Shown: positions 1 to 6,028, counted from the stretch's first letter. The stretch: 6,459 nt of DNA from Chitinophagia bacterium (GCA_010027295.1 RGVM01000162.1:1-6459), one strand, 5' to 3'. Numbers and translations are program-made. The notes: generated by a model not told the origin, from the sequence alone.

Positions 1-541
1 GTGTGGAGCGGAAGGCGGCGAGGGCACGGGCGGCCTCCTGGGCGATGGTGTCGGCGTTGGTGTTGAGGAGGGTGCCGTGTCCGTCATGGGTGATGGGGGC
101 GAGGACGACGGCCAGGCCCTCGTCCAGCCAGCGGGAAATTCTGTCTCCGTCGACGGCGTCTACATCGCCCACGAAGCCGTAGTCGAGTATGGGGTGGGTG
201 CGTCGATGGGCCCTGACCACATCGGCGTCGGCCCCGCACAGGCCGATGGCGGTGCAGCCCTTGGCATGCAGTGCCGCCACGATGCCCTTGTTGACGAGGC
301 CTGCGTAGACCATCGTCACGATGCGGAGGGTGGCGGCGTCGGTGATGCGCCGGCCATCGACCATCGTCTGAGGGATGCCCAGGTCGGAGGCCATGCGGGT
401 GGCCAGCTTCCCGCCGCCGTGCACGAGCACCTTCGCGCCCGGAAGGGCGGAGAAGTCGGAGAGGAAGGCGTCGAGACGGGCCTCGTCGTCGATGATGTTG
501 CCTCCGACCTTGACGACGTTCACGGTCCTATCCACACTCAT
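1..541 (-). CDS. argB: Acetylglutamate kinase (N-acylglutamate kinase), 3' end outside the window
   Basis: ArgB phosphorylates the gamma-carboxyl of N-acylglutamate with ATP, the second step of arginine synthesis, in the cytoplasm. The ATG is at 541-539 and 180 codons are visible before the window ends. The amino-acid-kinase signatures are in order: K11-V-G-G-N near the N-terminus (the lysine is the ATP-phosphate contact in this family), H41-G-G-G, the substrate-binding stretch D62-G-R-R-I-T-D, G81-L-V-N, G103-A-D, D120-Y-G-F-V-G-D, and N160-x-N-A-D164, whose Asn and Asp belong to the active site. The family is usually about 250-300 residues, so roughly 70-120 are missing because of the window edge, not a mutation. 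The start overlaps the argF' stop in an ATGA (541-538), implying translational coupling. If the operon uses succinylated intermediates, as ArgF' suggests, the true substrate would be N-succinylglutamate (inference). Confidence 0.95.
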   Translation of the reverse strand, partial: MSVDRTVNVVKVGGNIIDDEARLDAFLSDFSALPGAKVLVHGGGKLATRMASDLGIPQTMVDGRRITDAATLRIVTMVYAGLVNKGIVAALHAKGCTAIGLCGADADVVRAHRRTHPILDYGFVGDVDAVDGDRISRWLDEGLAVVLAPITHDGHGTLLNTNADTIAQEAARALAAFRST

Positions 542-1515
542 GGCCTGCCTATGTTTTCGAGGATCTGCGCCAACACTGCCTGTGCGGCCCAGACGCGGTT
601 GGAGGCCTGTCGTGTCACGATGCTATGGGGGCCGTCGAGTACCTCGTCGCTGAGTTCCACGTTGCGGCGGACGGGGAGGCAGTGCATAACCTTGGCCGAT
701 CGGGTCTGTGCGAGTTTCTCGTGCGTGAGCATCCAGTCGGGGTCGTTGCAATAAATCTTGCCATAGTCGCGATAGGTGCTCCAGTTCTTGACATAGACGA
801 AGTCTGCATCTCTGAGGGCCTCCTGCTGGTCGTGGGTGACGGTGGCCCCGCGGGTGAAGCGCTCGTCCAGTTCGTAGTCTTCAGGATGGGTGATGACGAA
901 GTCCGCCCCGCCCCATCGGTTGACCCATTGTGCGAAGCTATTGGCCACGCACTGGGGGAGGGGTTTGATATGCGGCGCCCAGGTGAGGACGATGCGGGGC
1001 TTGCGGTTGGAAAGGCCCGTGTCTGAGGCGACGGACTCTCGAATGGTAACCAGGTCTGTGAGGCTCTGCAGGGGGTGAAGCGTGGCGCTTTCGAGGCTGA
1101 CTACGGGTATGCCGGAGAAGCGTATGAACTGTCGGATGAGGAGTTCGCTGTAGTCATCGTCGCGGTTCTGCAGTTTGGGGAAAGTGCGGATGGCGAGGAT
1201 GTCGAAGTAGCGTGCCATGACGGGTGCGGCGTCGCGCACGTGTTCCACGGTGTTGCCGCTCATGATGGCTTCGTCCTCGATCTCCAGGGCCCATCCTTCC
1301 GTGCCGACATTGAACACCAGGCATTCCATGCCAAGCTGTTGGGCGGCCACCTGCGTGCTGAGGCGGGTGCGCATGCTGGGGTTCAGGAAGAGGCATCCGA
1401 TGCGGCGACGGCGTCCGAGCTCCGGAAGCTGCCAGGGGTTTTTCTTGAAGTCGAGGGCCCTGTCGACGAGCGCTTCGATGTCGACTACATCGTCCACGGA
1501 GATGAACTGCCTCAT
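538..1515 (-). CDS. argF': N-succinylornithine (or N-acetylornithine) carbamoyltransferase
   Basis: This enzyme carbamoylates N-acylornithine with carbamoyl phosphate, giving N-acylcitrulline, so deacylation comes after the carbamoyl step. At 325 residues it has the usual length. Transcarbamylase motifs visible: carbamoyl-phosphate loop S47-M-R-T-R51, W75 in EGWALE, H147-P-L-Q150, and H278-C-L-P281 followed by VRRN. The stretches NSFAQW, HPEDYELD and VYVKNW match my recollection of the Bacteroides fragilis SOTCase better than ordinary ornithine transcarbamylase. Residue 90 (in SGNTVEH) aligns with the specificity position, which is Pro90 in B. fragilis SOTCase and Glu92 in Xanthomonas AOTCase. 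It is valine here, and published E92V mutants of AOTCase became SOTCases, so I predict N-succinyl specificity. The ATG overlaps the argD stop by 4 nt (1515-1512) and the TGA overlaps the argB start. The family assignment is firm; acyl specificity is inferred. Confidence 0.95.
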   Translation of the reverse strand: MRQFISVDDVVDIEALVDRALDFKKNPWQLPELGRRRRIGCLFLNPSMRTRLSTQVAAQQLGMECLVFNVGTEGWALEIEDEAIMSGNTVEHVRDAAPVMARYFDILAIRTFPKLQNRDDDYSELLIRQFIRFSGIPVVSLESATLHPLQSLTDLVTIRESVASDTGLSNRKPRIVLTWAPHIKPLPQCVANSFAQWVNRWGGADFVITHPEDYELDERFTRGATVTHDQQEALRDADFVYVKNWSTYRDYGKIYCNDPDWMLTHEKLAQTRSAKVMHCLPVRRNVELSDEVLDGPHSIVTRQASNRVWAAQAVLAQILENIGRP

Positions 1516-2675
1516 GGCTTGGTTGTTTCGGGGTGGGTGGGGAAGGCCTCTGCCTCGGTGCGGAGTGCCTGCAGGAAGCGTAGGGCGTCTGCCTCACTGA
1601 GGGCCAGGGAGGGCAGTAGTCGTACCACAGAGGGCTTAGCCTCTCCGGTGAAGACATGCTGTTTGGTGAGGAGATTCTTGCGGAGGTCCTTCATATGAGC
1701 GGGTGGGTCGAATCCGATCATGAGCCCGCGGCCCCTGACATTCTGCATGGTGCCCAGCCCGCGTATCCCATCCATCAGCAGACCACCCATGCGTGCTGCG
1801 TTTTGCATGAGGTTTTCGGACTCCATGACCTCGAGCACGGCCAATGCGGCAGCGCAAGCGAGTGGGTTGCCTCCGAAGGTGGTCCCGAGCATCGAATGCC
1901 GTGGCTGGATGTGCGGGGCGATGAGGATGCCCCCGATGGGGAAGCCGTTGCCCATGCCCTTGGCGACGGAGTAGATGTCGGCGTCGACGCCGGCGTAGTC
2001 GTGGCTGAAGAACCGTCCGCTGCGCCCGTAGCCGCACTGCACGGCATCGGCCACATAGACGGCGCCGTGGCGGTCGCACAGCTCGCGGATCCTTCGCAGG
2101 AATTCGTCATCGGCCACGTGTATGCCTCCGACGCCCTGTATGCCTTCGATGATGACGGCGGCTATCCGGTCGCCCTCGCGCCGGAAGCAGTCTTCCAGGG
2201 CCTGGGCGTCGTTGAAGGGCAGGAAGGTGACGTTTTCGGTCCGGTTCACCGGTGCTACGATGGCGGGGTTGTCGGTCGCCGCCACTGCAAGCGAGGTGCG
2301 TCCGTGGAAGCCGCGGCGGAAGGCTACCACGCGGCTTCGGCCGGTTAGGAAGGAGGCGAGTTTGAGGGCGTTCTCGTTGGCTTCGGCGCCCGAGTTGCAG
2401 AGGAAGAGCTGGTAATCGTCCCTGCCGGATACGCGTCCTAGCAGGGATGCGAGTTCCTCCTGAGCGGGGATGCGCACCGAGTTGCTGTAGAACCCATAGC
2501 GAGAGAGCTGCTCGGTGATGCGGCGCACATAATGCGGGTGGGTATGGCCGATGCTGATGACGGCGTGGCCGCCGTACATATCGAGGTATTCCGTTCCCTT
2601 GTCGTCCCATACCGTGGAGCCCAAGGCCCGCTCGATGGCGATGTCGTTGATGGGATAAACGTCGAAGAGTCTCAT
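1512..2675 (-). CDS. argD: N-acylornithine aminotransferase (acetyl- or succinylornithine), PLP-dependent
   Basis: ArgD converts N-acylglutamate semialdehyde to N-acylornithine with glutamate as amino donor; it is a class III (fold type I) PLP aminotransferase. Start chosen: ATG at 2675-2673, opening with MRLFDVYP and giving 387 residues, normal for the family. The same frame stays open to an ATG at 2858, but that extra 61-residue arginine/proline-rich stretch lies inside argC and resembles nothing. Motifs: G35-G-H-A-V-I-S-I-G-H, N94-S-G-A-E-A-N-E (cofactor phosphate loop), F123-H-G-R, D210 (expected to bind the pyridine nitrogen), K239 in SVAKGMGNGFP (Schiff-base lysine), T265-T-F-G-G-N-P. 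Two usual patterns differ: EPIQGEGG reads E177-G-I-Q-G-V-G-G, and DEVQ reads D210-A-V-Q. It starts 23 nt after the argC stop, with no Shine-Dalgarno, and ends in an ATGA overlap with argF'. Confidence 0.95.
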   Translation of the reverse strand: MRLFDVYPINDIAIERALGSTVWDDKGTEYLDMYGGHAVISIGHTHPHYVRRITEQLSRYGFYSNSVRIPAQEELASLLGRVSGRDDYQLFLCNSGAEANENALKLASFLTGRSRVVAFRRGFHGRTSLAVAATDNPAIVAPVNRTENVTFLPFNDAQALEDCFRREGDRIAAVIIEGIQGVGGIHVADDEFLRRIRELCDRHGAVYVADAVQCGYGRSGRFFSHDYAGVDADIYSVAKGMGNGFPIGGILIAPHIQPRHSMLGTTFGGNPLACAAALAVLEVMESENLMQNAARMGGLLMDGIRGLGTMQNVRGRGLMIGFDPPAHMKDLRKNLLTKQHVFTGEAKPSVVRLLPSLALSEADALRFLQALRTEAEAFPTHPETTKP

Positions 2676-2698
2676 GCGGTTGTGCTTTGCGGCTTGGT

Positions 2699-3679
2699 TC
2701 AGAAGTAGCTCGCCTTGAGGCGGAGGCCGGCGGCCTCCTCGTGTCCGAAGAGCAGGTTCATGTTCTGTACGGCCTGACCCGATGCGCCCTTCAGGAGGTT
2801 GTCGATGACGGAGTGCACCACCAGTCTGTCGCCCGACATCTCGAGTTGGATGAGGCATTGGTTGGTGTTGATGGCCTGTTTGAGGAAGACGGTGTCGCGA
2901 GTGGTGTGGGTGAAGGGGTGGTCGGCGTAATGGTCCTCGTACAGTTGCTGGATATCCTCGAGGCCGGCCTCGCAGCGGAGCTGGCTGCTTATGAAGATGC
3001 CTCGGGTAAAGTCGCCCCGCCAGGGTATGAAGTGCACAGCAGGTGTACGGTGGGGCTGCAGCTTCCGGAGGGAGGCGGTGATCTCGGCGATGTGCTGGTG
3101 TTCGAGGGTTTTATAAGCGCTGATATTGTCGGCTCGCCAGCTGAAGTGGGAAGTGGGGCTCAGCGACTGTCCGGCGCCGGTGGAGCCGGTGATGCCCGTC
3201 GTGGCCACTTCGTCGAGCAGTCCCGCCTTGGCGAGGGGGAGCAGGCCGAGCTGGATGGCCGTCGCGAAGCATCCGGGGTTGGCCACGTTCCGGGCATTAC
3301 GGATGGCCTCCCTGTCGAGTTCTGGAAGGCCGTAGACGAAGGACCTATCGCTTATGATGTTCGCGCCGGGGAGCCGGAAGTCCTGCGAGAGGTCTATGAC
3401 GCGGGTTCTTGAGTCCACCTCGTTCTCCTGCAGGTAGCGGCGCGATTCCCCGTGGCCCATGCAGAGGAAGAGCACATCGGGCGTTTCGGTGGGGCGGTCG
3501 GCGAAGCAGGCGTCCGTCTGGCCGACGAGGTCTTGGTGAACCTTGTGGAGGGGTTGACCCGCGTGACTCTTGCTGAGGACCCAGGCGATGCGCACGCCGG
3601 GGTGGCCAAGGAGGATGCGGATGAGTTCTCCGCCCGTGTAGCCTGCTCCGCCTGCGATGCCTGCGACTGTCTTGTCCAT
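2699..3679 (-). CDS. argC: N-acetyl-gamma-glutamyl-phosphate reductase
   Basis: ArgC reduces N-acyl-gamma-glutamyl phosphate to the semialdehyde with NADPH, the step between ArgB and ArgD. The 326-residue product has the Rossmann dinucleotide motif at its N-terminus (G7-I-A-G-G-A-G-Y-T-G), the catalytic cysteine C137 within N134-P-G-C, the loop G165-S-T-G-A-G, and H216 in VHFIPWRGDFTRG, which corresponds to the conserved catalytic-region histidine of the family. The C-terminal VIDNLLKGASGQAVQNMN (residues 291-308) is a typical ArgC ending. The length is close to the usual 310-350. The ATG at 3679 follows the argG stop by 12 nt, with no Shine-Dalgarno visible, and the gene ends 23 nt before argD. 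No missing catalytic residue or frameshift is seen. The acyl group on its substrate (acetyl or succinyl) cannot be read from this sequence. Confidence 0.96.
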   Translation of the reverse strand: MDKTVAGIAGGAGYTGGELIRILLGHPGVRIAWVLSKSHAGQPLHKVHQDLVGQTDACFADRPTETPDVLFLCMGHGESRRYLQENEVDSRTRVIDLSQDFRLPGANIISDRSFVYGLPELDREAIRNARNVANPGCFATAIQLGLLPLAKAGLLDEVATTGITGSTGAGQSLSPTSHFSWRADNISAYKTLEHQHIAEITASLRKLQPHRTPAVHFIPWRGDFTRGIFISSQLRCEAGLEDIQQLYEDHYADHPFTHTTRDTVFLKQAINTNQCLIQLEMSGDRLVVHSVIDNLLKGASGQAVQNMNLLFGHEEAAGLRLKASYF

Positions 3680-3691
3680 CGGTGCGCTGGT

Positions 3692-4891
3692 TTATGGCTT
3701 CGCTTCTCCGTTCACGGCGTGCCAGATGGCCGTCTGGTTGCCGAAGATGCGGCTGAAGCCGCGTACATCCTCGCCGGTGAAGCCTGTGTTCATCTCGCCG
3801 TACTTGCCGAAACGGCTGCTCATGAGGTCGTGTTCCGACTCTATGCCGGCGATCTGGAAGCGGTAGGGCATGAGGCGTACGAACACTCGTCCCGTCACCG
3901 TCTCCTGCGAATGAAGCAGGAAGGCTTCGATATCGCGCATGACGGGATCGAGGATCTGTCCCTCGTGCAGCCAGTTGCCGTAGAACTGCGCGAGCGTGTC
4001 CTTCCACTGGAGCTGCCATTTGGTGAGGACGTGCTTCTCGAGGGCGTGGTGCGATTTCAGGATCACCATGGGTGCGGCCGCTTCGAAGCCTACGCGGCCC
4101 TTGATCCCGATGATGGTGTCTCCCACGTGGATGTCGCGACCGATGCCGAAGGGCCCGGCGAGCGACTGGAGGTGGCGGATGGCGTCGGCGGGATGGTCGA
4201 AGCGAAGTTCGTTGATGCCGGCGAGGTCTCCCTTCTCGAAGTGCAGGACCACATCATCGTAGCCATCCCGGGTGACTTGCGTAGGCCAGGCCTCCTCGGG
4301 GAGCATACCATGGGAGGAGAGTGTCTCCCTGCCGCCGACGCTGGTCCCCCAGAGGCCCTTGTTGACGGAGTACTGGGCCTTCTCGAAGTTCATGGCGACG
4401 CCTTTGTTGCGGAGGTAGGCGATCTCTTCCTCACGGCTTAGCCGGAGGTCCCGGATGGGTGTGACTATATCGACGCCCGGGATGCGGATGTGGAAGACCA
4501 TGTCGAAACGGACCTGGTCGTTGCCGGCGCCCGTGCTGCCATGTGCGACGGCATCGGCGCCGAGCGCCGTCACATGGTCGGCGATGTGGAGGGCCTGTAC
4601 CAGCCGCTCGGCGCTGACGCTGAGGGGGTAGGTGTTGTTCTTGAGGACATTGCCGTACACGAGGAAGCGTAGGATCCGGTCGTAGTAGCCCCTGACGGCG
4701 TCCACGGCGGTGTGCGAGGCCACACCGAGGCGTCGGGCGTGCTCCCCGATGGCCGCCAGTTCCTCCGGGGAGAAGCCTCCCGTGTCGACGATGATGCTGT
4801 GGACCTCGTACCCCTTCTCCTCCGAGAGGTATTTCGCGCAGTAGGTGGTGTCGAGGCCGCCGCTGAATCCGAGAACGATCTTCCTGGGCAT
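3692..4891 (-). CDS. argG: Argininosuccinate synthase
   Basis: ArgG joins citrulline and aspartate, using ATP (to AMP and pyrophosphate), to make argininosuccinate; ArgH, not in the window, would finish arginine. The product is 399 residues, the usual size of the shorter argininosuccinate synthase type. The ATP pyrophosphatase loop S10-G-G-L-D-T15 is at the N-terminus, followed by G118-S-T-G-A-G-N-D-Q-V-R-F-D130 for citrulline/aspartate binding and N177-K-G-L-W-G-T-S, then the C-terminal synthetase/multimerisation region. It starts 18 nt after the stop of the GNAT gene and ends 12 nt before argC. No Shine-Dalgarno is visible upstream, consistent with Bacteroidota. Because ArgF' makes an acylated citrulline, a deacylase encoded elsewhere must act before this enzyme (established for the acetyl- and succinyl-ornithine routes; its identity here is unknown). 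Confidence 0.97.
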   Translation of the reverse strand: MPRKIVLGFSGGLDTTYCAKYLSEEKGYEVHSIIVDTGGFSPEELAAIGEHARRLGVASHTAVDAVRGYYDRILRFLVYGNVLKNNTYPLSVSAERLVQALHIADHVTALGADAVAHGSTGAGNDQVRFDMVFHIRIPGVDIVTPIRDLRLSREEEIAYLRNKGVAMNFEKAQYSVNKGLWGTSVGGRETLSSHGMLPEEAWPTQVTRDGYDDVVLHFEKGDLAGINELRFDHPADAIRHLQSLAGPFGIGRDIHVGDTIIGIKGRVGFEAAAPMVILKSHHALEKHVLTKWQLQWKDTLAQFYGNWLHEGQILDPVMRDIEAFLLHSQETVTGRVFVRLMPYRFQIAGIESEHDLMSSRFGKYGEMNTGFTGEDVRGFSRIFGNQTAIWHAVNGEAKP

Positions 4892-4909
4892 GGTATGCGG
4901 TTGTGTTGG

Positions 4910-5620
4910 CTACAGGTTGAAGAATGGAAGGCTGAAGACCGACTTTGCCGACTTCCCGTCCCTGTCCTTGCGCAGGAATGGCTTCAGCAGTTTCCAGCGC
5001 TTGAAGCCCAGGAGTCTTTCGAGCCCTTTCGACTTTCGCTCGAAGAACTCCTTCGTCTCCTCCGGCTCGTAGTGGTCCTGTGGGTCGTATAGCATGGCGG
5101 TGCAAAGGCAGTTCTTGCGCTCCTTGCTCATGAGGATGTCGTAGTTGACGCAGCTCTTGCAGCCGGCCCAGAAGGCCTCGTCCTGCGTCAGTTCGGAATA
5201 GGTAACGGGCTCGTAGCCGAGTTCCGAGTTTATCTTCATCACGGCCAGTCCGGTGGTGAGGCCGAAGATCTTCGCCTCGGGGTATTTCTGGCGGCTGAGG
5301 TCGAAGATGCGCCTTTTGATGAGCCTCGCCAGTCCGCTCTTTCGGTAAGGAGGAGCGACGATGAGTCCGGAGTTGGCCACGTACTGGCCGTGGCTCCATG
5401 TCTCGATGTAGCAGAAGCCGGCCCAGTCGTCCTGCGACGTGAGGGCGATGACGGCCTTGCCTTCCCGTATCTTCTCCCGTATGTAGTCGGGGCTGCGCTT
5501 GGCGATGCCTGTACCACGGGCCTGTGCCGAGGACTCCATCTCGCTGCAGATGGTTTCCGCGAAATGGAGGTGAGATGCATCGGCTATGATGACCTTGAAA
5601 TTTGTTTCCCTGTTGTCCAT
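4910..5620 (-). CDS. GNAT-family acyltransferase, first gene of the arginine operon; candidate N-acylglutamate synthase
   Basis: The 236-residue cytoplasmic protein has a GNAT fold at residues 7-140: beta/alpha N-terminal part, then S84-G-L-I-V-A-P-P-Y-R93-K-S-G96-L-A98, which fits the acyl-CoA pyrophosphate-binding signature (R/Q-x-x-G-x-G/A), and a C-terminal GYEPVTYSEL segment. After the GNAT core come C154-K-S-C157 and C171-L-C173, four clustered cysteines that could bind a metal, and then a basic tail (residues 195-225, rich in Lys/Arg). It leads the arginine operon, 18 nt before argG. No argA or argJ is seen in the window, so I infer a role as first enzyme, acylating glutamate with acetyl- or succinyl-CoA. 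Another acyltransferase role cannot be excluded. The start at 5620 is the first ATG after the leader structures and leaves a complete GNAT fold. Confidence 0.85.
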   Translation of the reverse strand: MDNRETNFKVIIADASHLHFAETICSEMESSAQARGTGIAKRSPDYIREKIREGKAVIALTSQDDWAGFCYIETWSHGQYVANSGLIVAPPYRKSGLARLIKRRIFDLSRQKYPEAKIFGLTTGLAVMKINSELGYEPVTYSELTQDEAFWAGCKSCVNYDILMSKERKNCLCTAMLYDPQDHYEPEETKEFFERKSKGLERLLGFKRWKLLKPFLRKDRDGKSAKSVFSLPFFNL

Positions 5621-5652
5621 GTCGATGTGAATGAAGGGGGATGGTAGAATGA

Positions 5653-5752
5653 CGGGACGCGAGTCCCGGGTGCGTACTCCCCTAAGCGGGGATGCATAGT
5701 CCCGCTCACCGAGCGAATCCTATGATAGCAGTGGTATCAACGTCGCACCCGG
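5653..5752 (-). promoter_or_regulatory. Candidate structured leader RNA of the arg operon with mutually exclusive stems
   Basis: Read on the minus strand, CCGGGTGCG (5752-5744) pairs perfectly with CGCACCCGG (5674-5666), closing a domain of about 70 nt. Inside are CATAG/CTATG (5724-5720 with 5699-5695) continuing into CGCTC-ggt-GAGCG (5715-5703), and TCCCC/GGGGA (5692-5678), which together give a three-way junction. A rival stem TGAGCGGG/CCCGCTTA (5708-5701 with 5690-5683) would break both inner hairpins. A further hairpin CGGGAC-tcgc-GTCCCG (5668-5653) shares three bases with the closing stem, so they compete; it has no T tract after it and ends 32 nt before the GNAT ATG. I cannot match this to a known riboswitch class. 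The pairing is seen in the sequence; regulatory function is inferred from position. Confidence 0.5.
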
Positions 5753-5868
5753 AAGGGATGGGTGCTGGAGGTAAAAACCGTCCGTCGCAGGCGGACAGAA
5801 AAAACCCAACGCATGGTCACCTCCGGCAGGGGGAGGGATGCGGTCGTGTCGGCCAGGTTTTTTTTCAT
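5737..5868 (-). CDS. Possible arginine-rich leader peptide of the arg operon
   Basis: An ORF of 43 codons begins ATG AAA AAA AAC at 5868, in an A-rich context typical of Bacteroidota starts, and ends at TGA 5739-5737, 116 nt before the GNAT start. Seven codons are arginine: positions 20, 26, 28, 29, 40, 42 and 43 (RLRR and RVRR clusters). An internal ATG at 5814 (codon 19) follows GGAGGTGA directly and would give 25 residues with all seven arginines. The ORF runs through a terminator-like hairpin (5773-5798), and its last codons form the 5' strand of the large downstream stem. That is what a ribosome-stalling leader peptide would look like. Caution: off-frame ORFs in this G+C-rich window are also arginine-rich, so composition alone proves little. 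The other frame (5720-5941) is open too and looks random. Confidence 0.45.
   Translation of the reverse strand: MKKNLADTTASLPLPEVTMRWVFSVRLRRTVFTSSTHPFRVRR
5773..5798 (-). terminator. Terminator-like hairpin inside the arg leader (candidate attenuator)
   Basis: On the minus strand CTGTCCG (5798-5792) pairs with CGGACGG (5784-5778), seven pairs with one U-G, across a 7-nt loop, followed at once by TTTTT (5777-5773). That is the form of a modest intrinsic terminator. On the plus strand the hairpin is followed by A residues, so it would not work there. No minus-strand gene inside the window lies upstream, because the next gene is transcribed away from it, so the only visible transcript it could stop is the arg operon leader. 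It overlaps codons 24-32 of the possible leader peptide, including three of the Arg codons, so a translating or stalled ribosome would disturb it. The stem is short, so efficiency is uncertain. Confidence 0.5.
5817..5824 (-). promoter_or_regulatory. Strong Shine-Dalgarno-like sequence with an anti-SD partner in the leader
   Basis: GGAGGTGA on the minus strand (5824-5817) is a perfect complement to the 3' end of 16S rRNA and stands 2 nt before an ATG at 5814-5812. The main operon genes have no such site, so it stands out. The sequence TTACCTCC at 5774-5767 can pair with it over 8 bp (one G-U), enclosing the terminator-like hairpin and hiding the ribosome site. Whether it initiates translation is inference. 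Confidence 0.45.
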
Positions 5869-5908
5869 TTTGATCTCGCGTGGGAACTTGTGACTTTATT
5901 GAACAGGC

Positions 5909-5991
5909 AAAGGAAACGATTTTTTCGGATGCGCCCTCCAATTTCTTTGCATCCGCACGGCTCTCGACATGCCCTATCCGGCGTTTCCTTT
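5909..5991. repeat. Nested inverted repeats in the divergent intergenic region
   Basis: AAAGGAAACG at 5909-5918 is repeated in perfect inverted form as CGTTTCCTTT at 5982-5991. Between them CGGATGC (5926-5932) is inverted as GCATCCG (5949-5955). The two pairs are not concentric (centres near 5950 and 5940.5). They could form a long imperfect hairpin in either transcript, or be paired operator half-sites for a regulator acting on one or both divergent genes. A 10-bp perfect match at this spacing is unlikely but not impossible by chance in such a region. Confidence 0.4.
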
Positions 5992-6012
5992 CATAAACCC
6001 TTTGGGCTGCGA

Positions 6013-6028
6013 ACGGCGGGCTCGCCGT
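6013..6028 (+). other. Small hairpin in the 5' region of the peptidase gene
   Basis: ACGGCG (6013-6018) pairs perfectly with CGCCGT (6023-6028) across a 4-nt loop, ending 23 nt before the peptidase ATG. There is no T tract, so it is not a terminator. It may affect mRNA stability or translation, or may be chance in G+C-rich DNA. Confidence 0.25.

Noticed and set aside
2676..2858. Upstream extension of argD by 61 codons
   Set aside because: The extra stretch overlaps the end of argC in another frame, is rich in Arg/Pro/Gly and matches nothing; the family start MRLFDVYP is at 2675.
3452..4441. Long plus-strand ORF of 329 codons antisense to argG and argC
   Set aside because: It lies opposite two well-conserved genes, has no family resemblance, and long antisense frames are expected in G+C-rich coding DNA. 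The same applies to plus-strand frames at 77-754, 1075-1698, 1656-2348 and 2687-3412.
5653..5668. Hairpin CGGGAC-tcgc-GTCCCG as an intrinsic terminator
   Set aside because: The minus-strand sequence after it is TCATTCTACC, without a T tract; on the plus strand it is followed by GGTGCG. It is treated as part of the leader fold instead.
5668..5750. A tRNA gene (7-bp acceptor-like pairing GGGTGCG/CGCACCC at about 83 nt)
   Set aside because: There is no T-loop TTC pattern, no anticodon arm in place and the internal stems are not in cloverleaf order.
5720..5941. 73-codon minus-strand ORF in the intergenic region
   Set aside because: No recognisable domain, no clear initiation context, and it overlaps the better-supported leader ORF and RNA stems in another frame. 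Kept only as a rival to the leader peptide.
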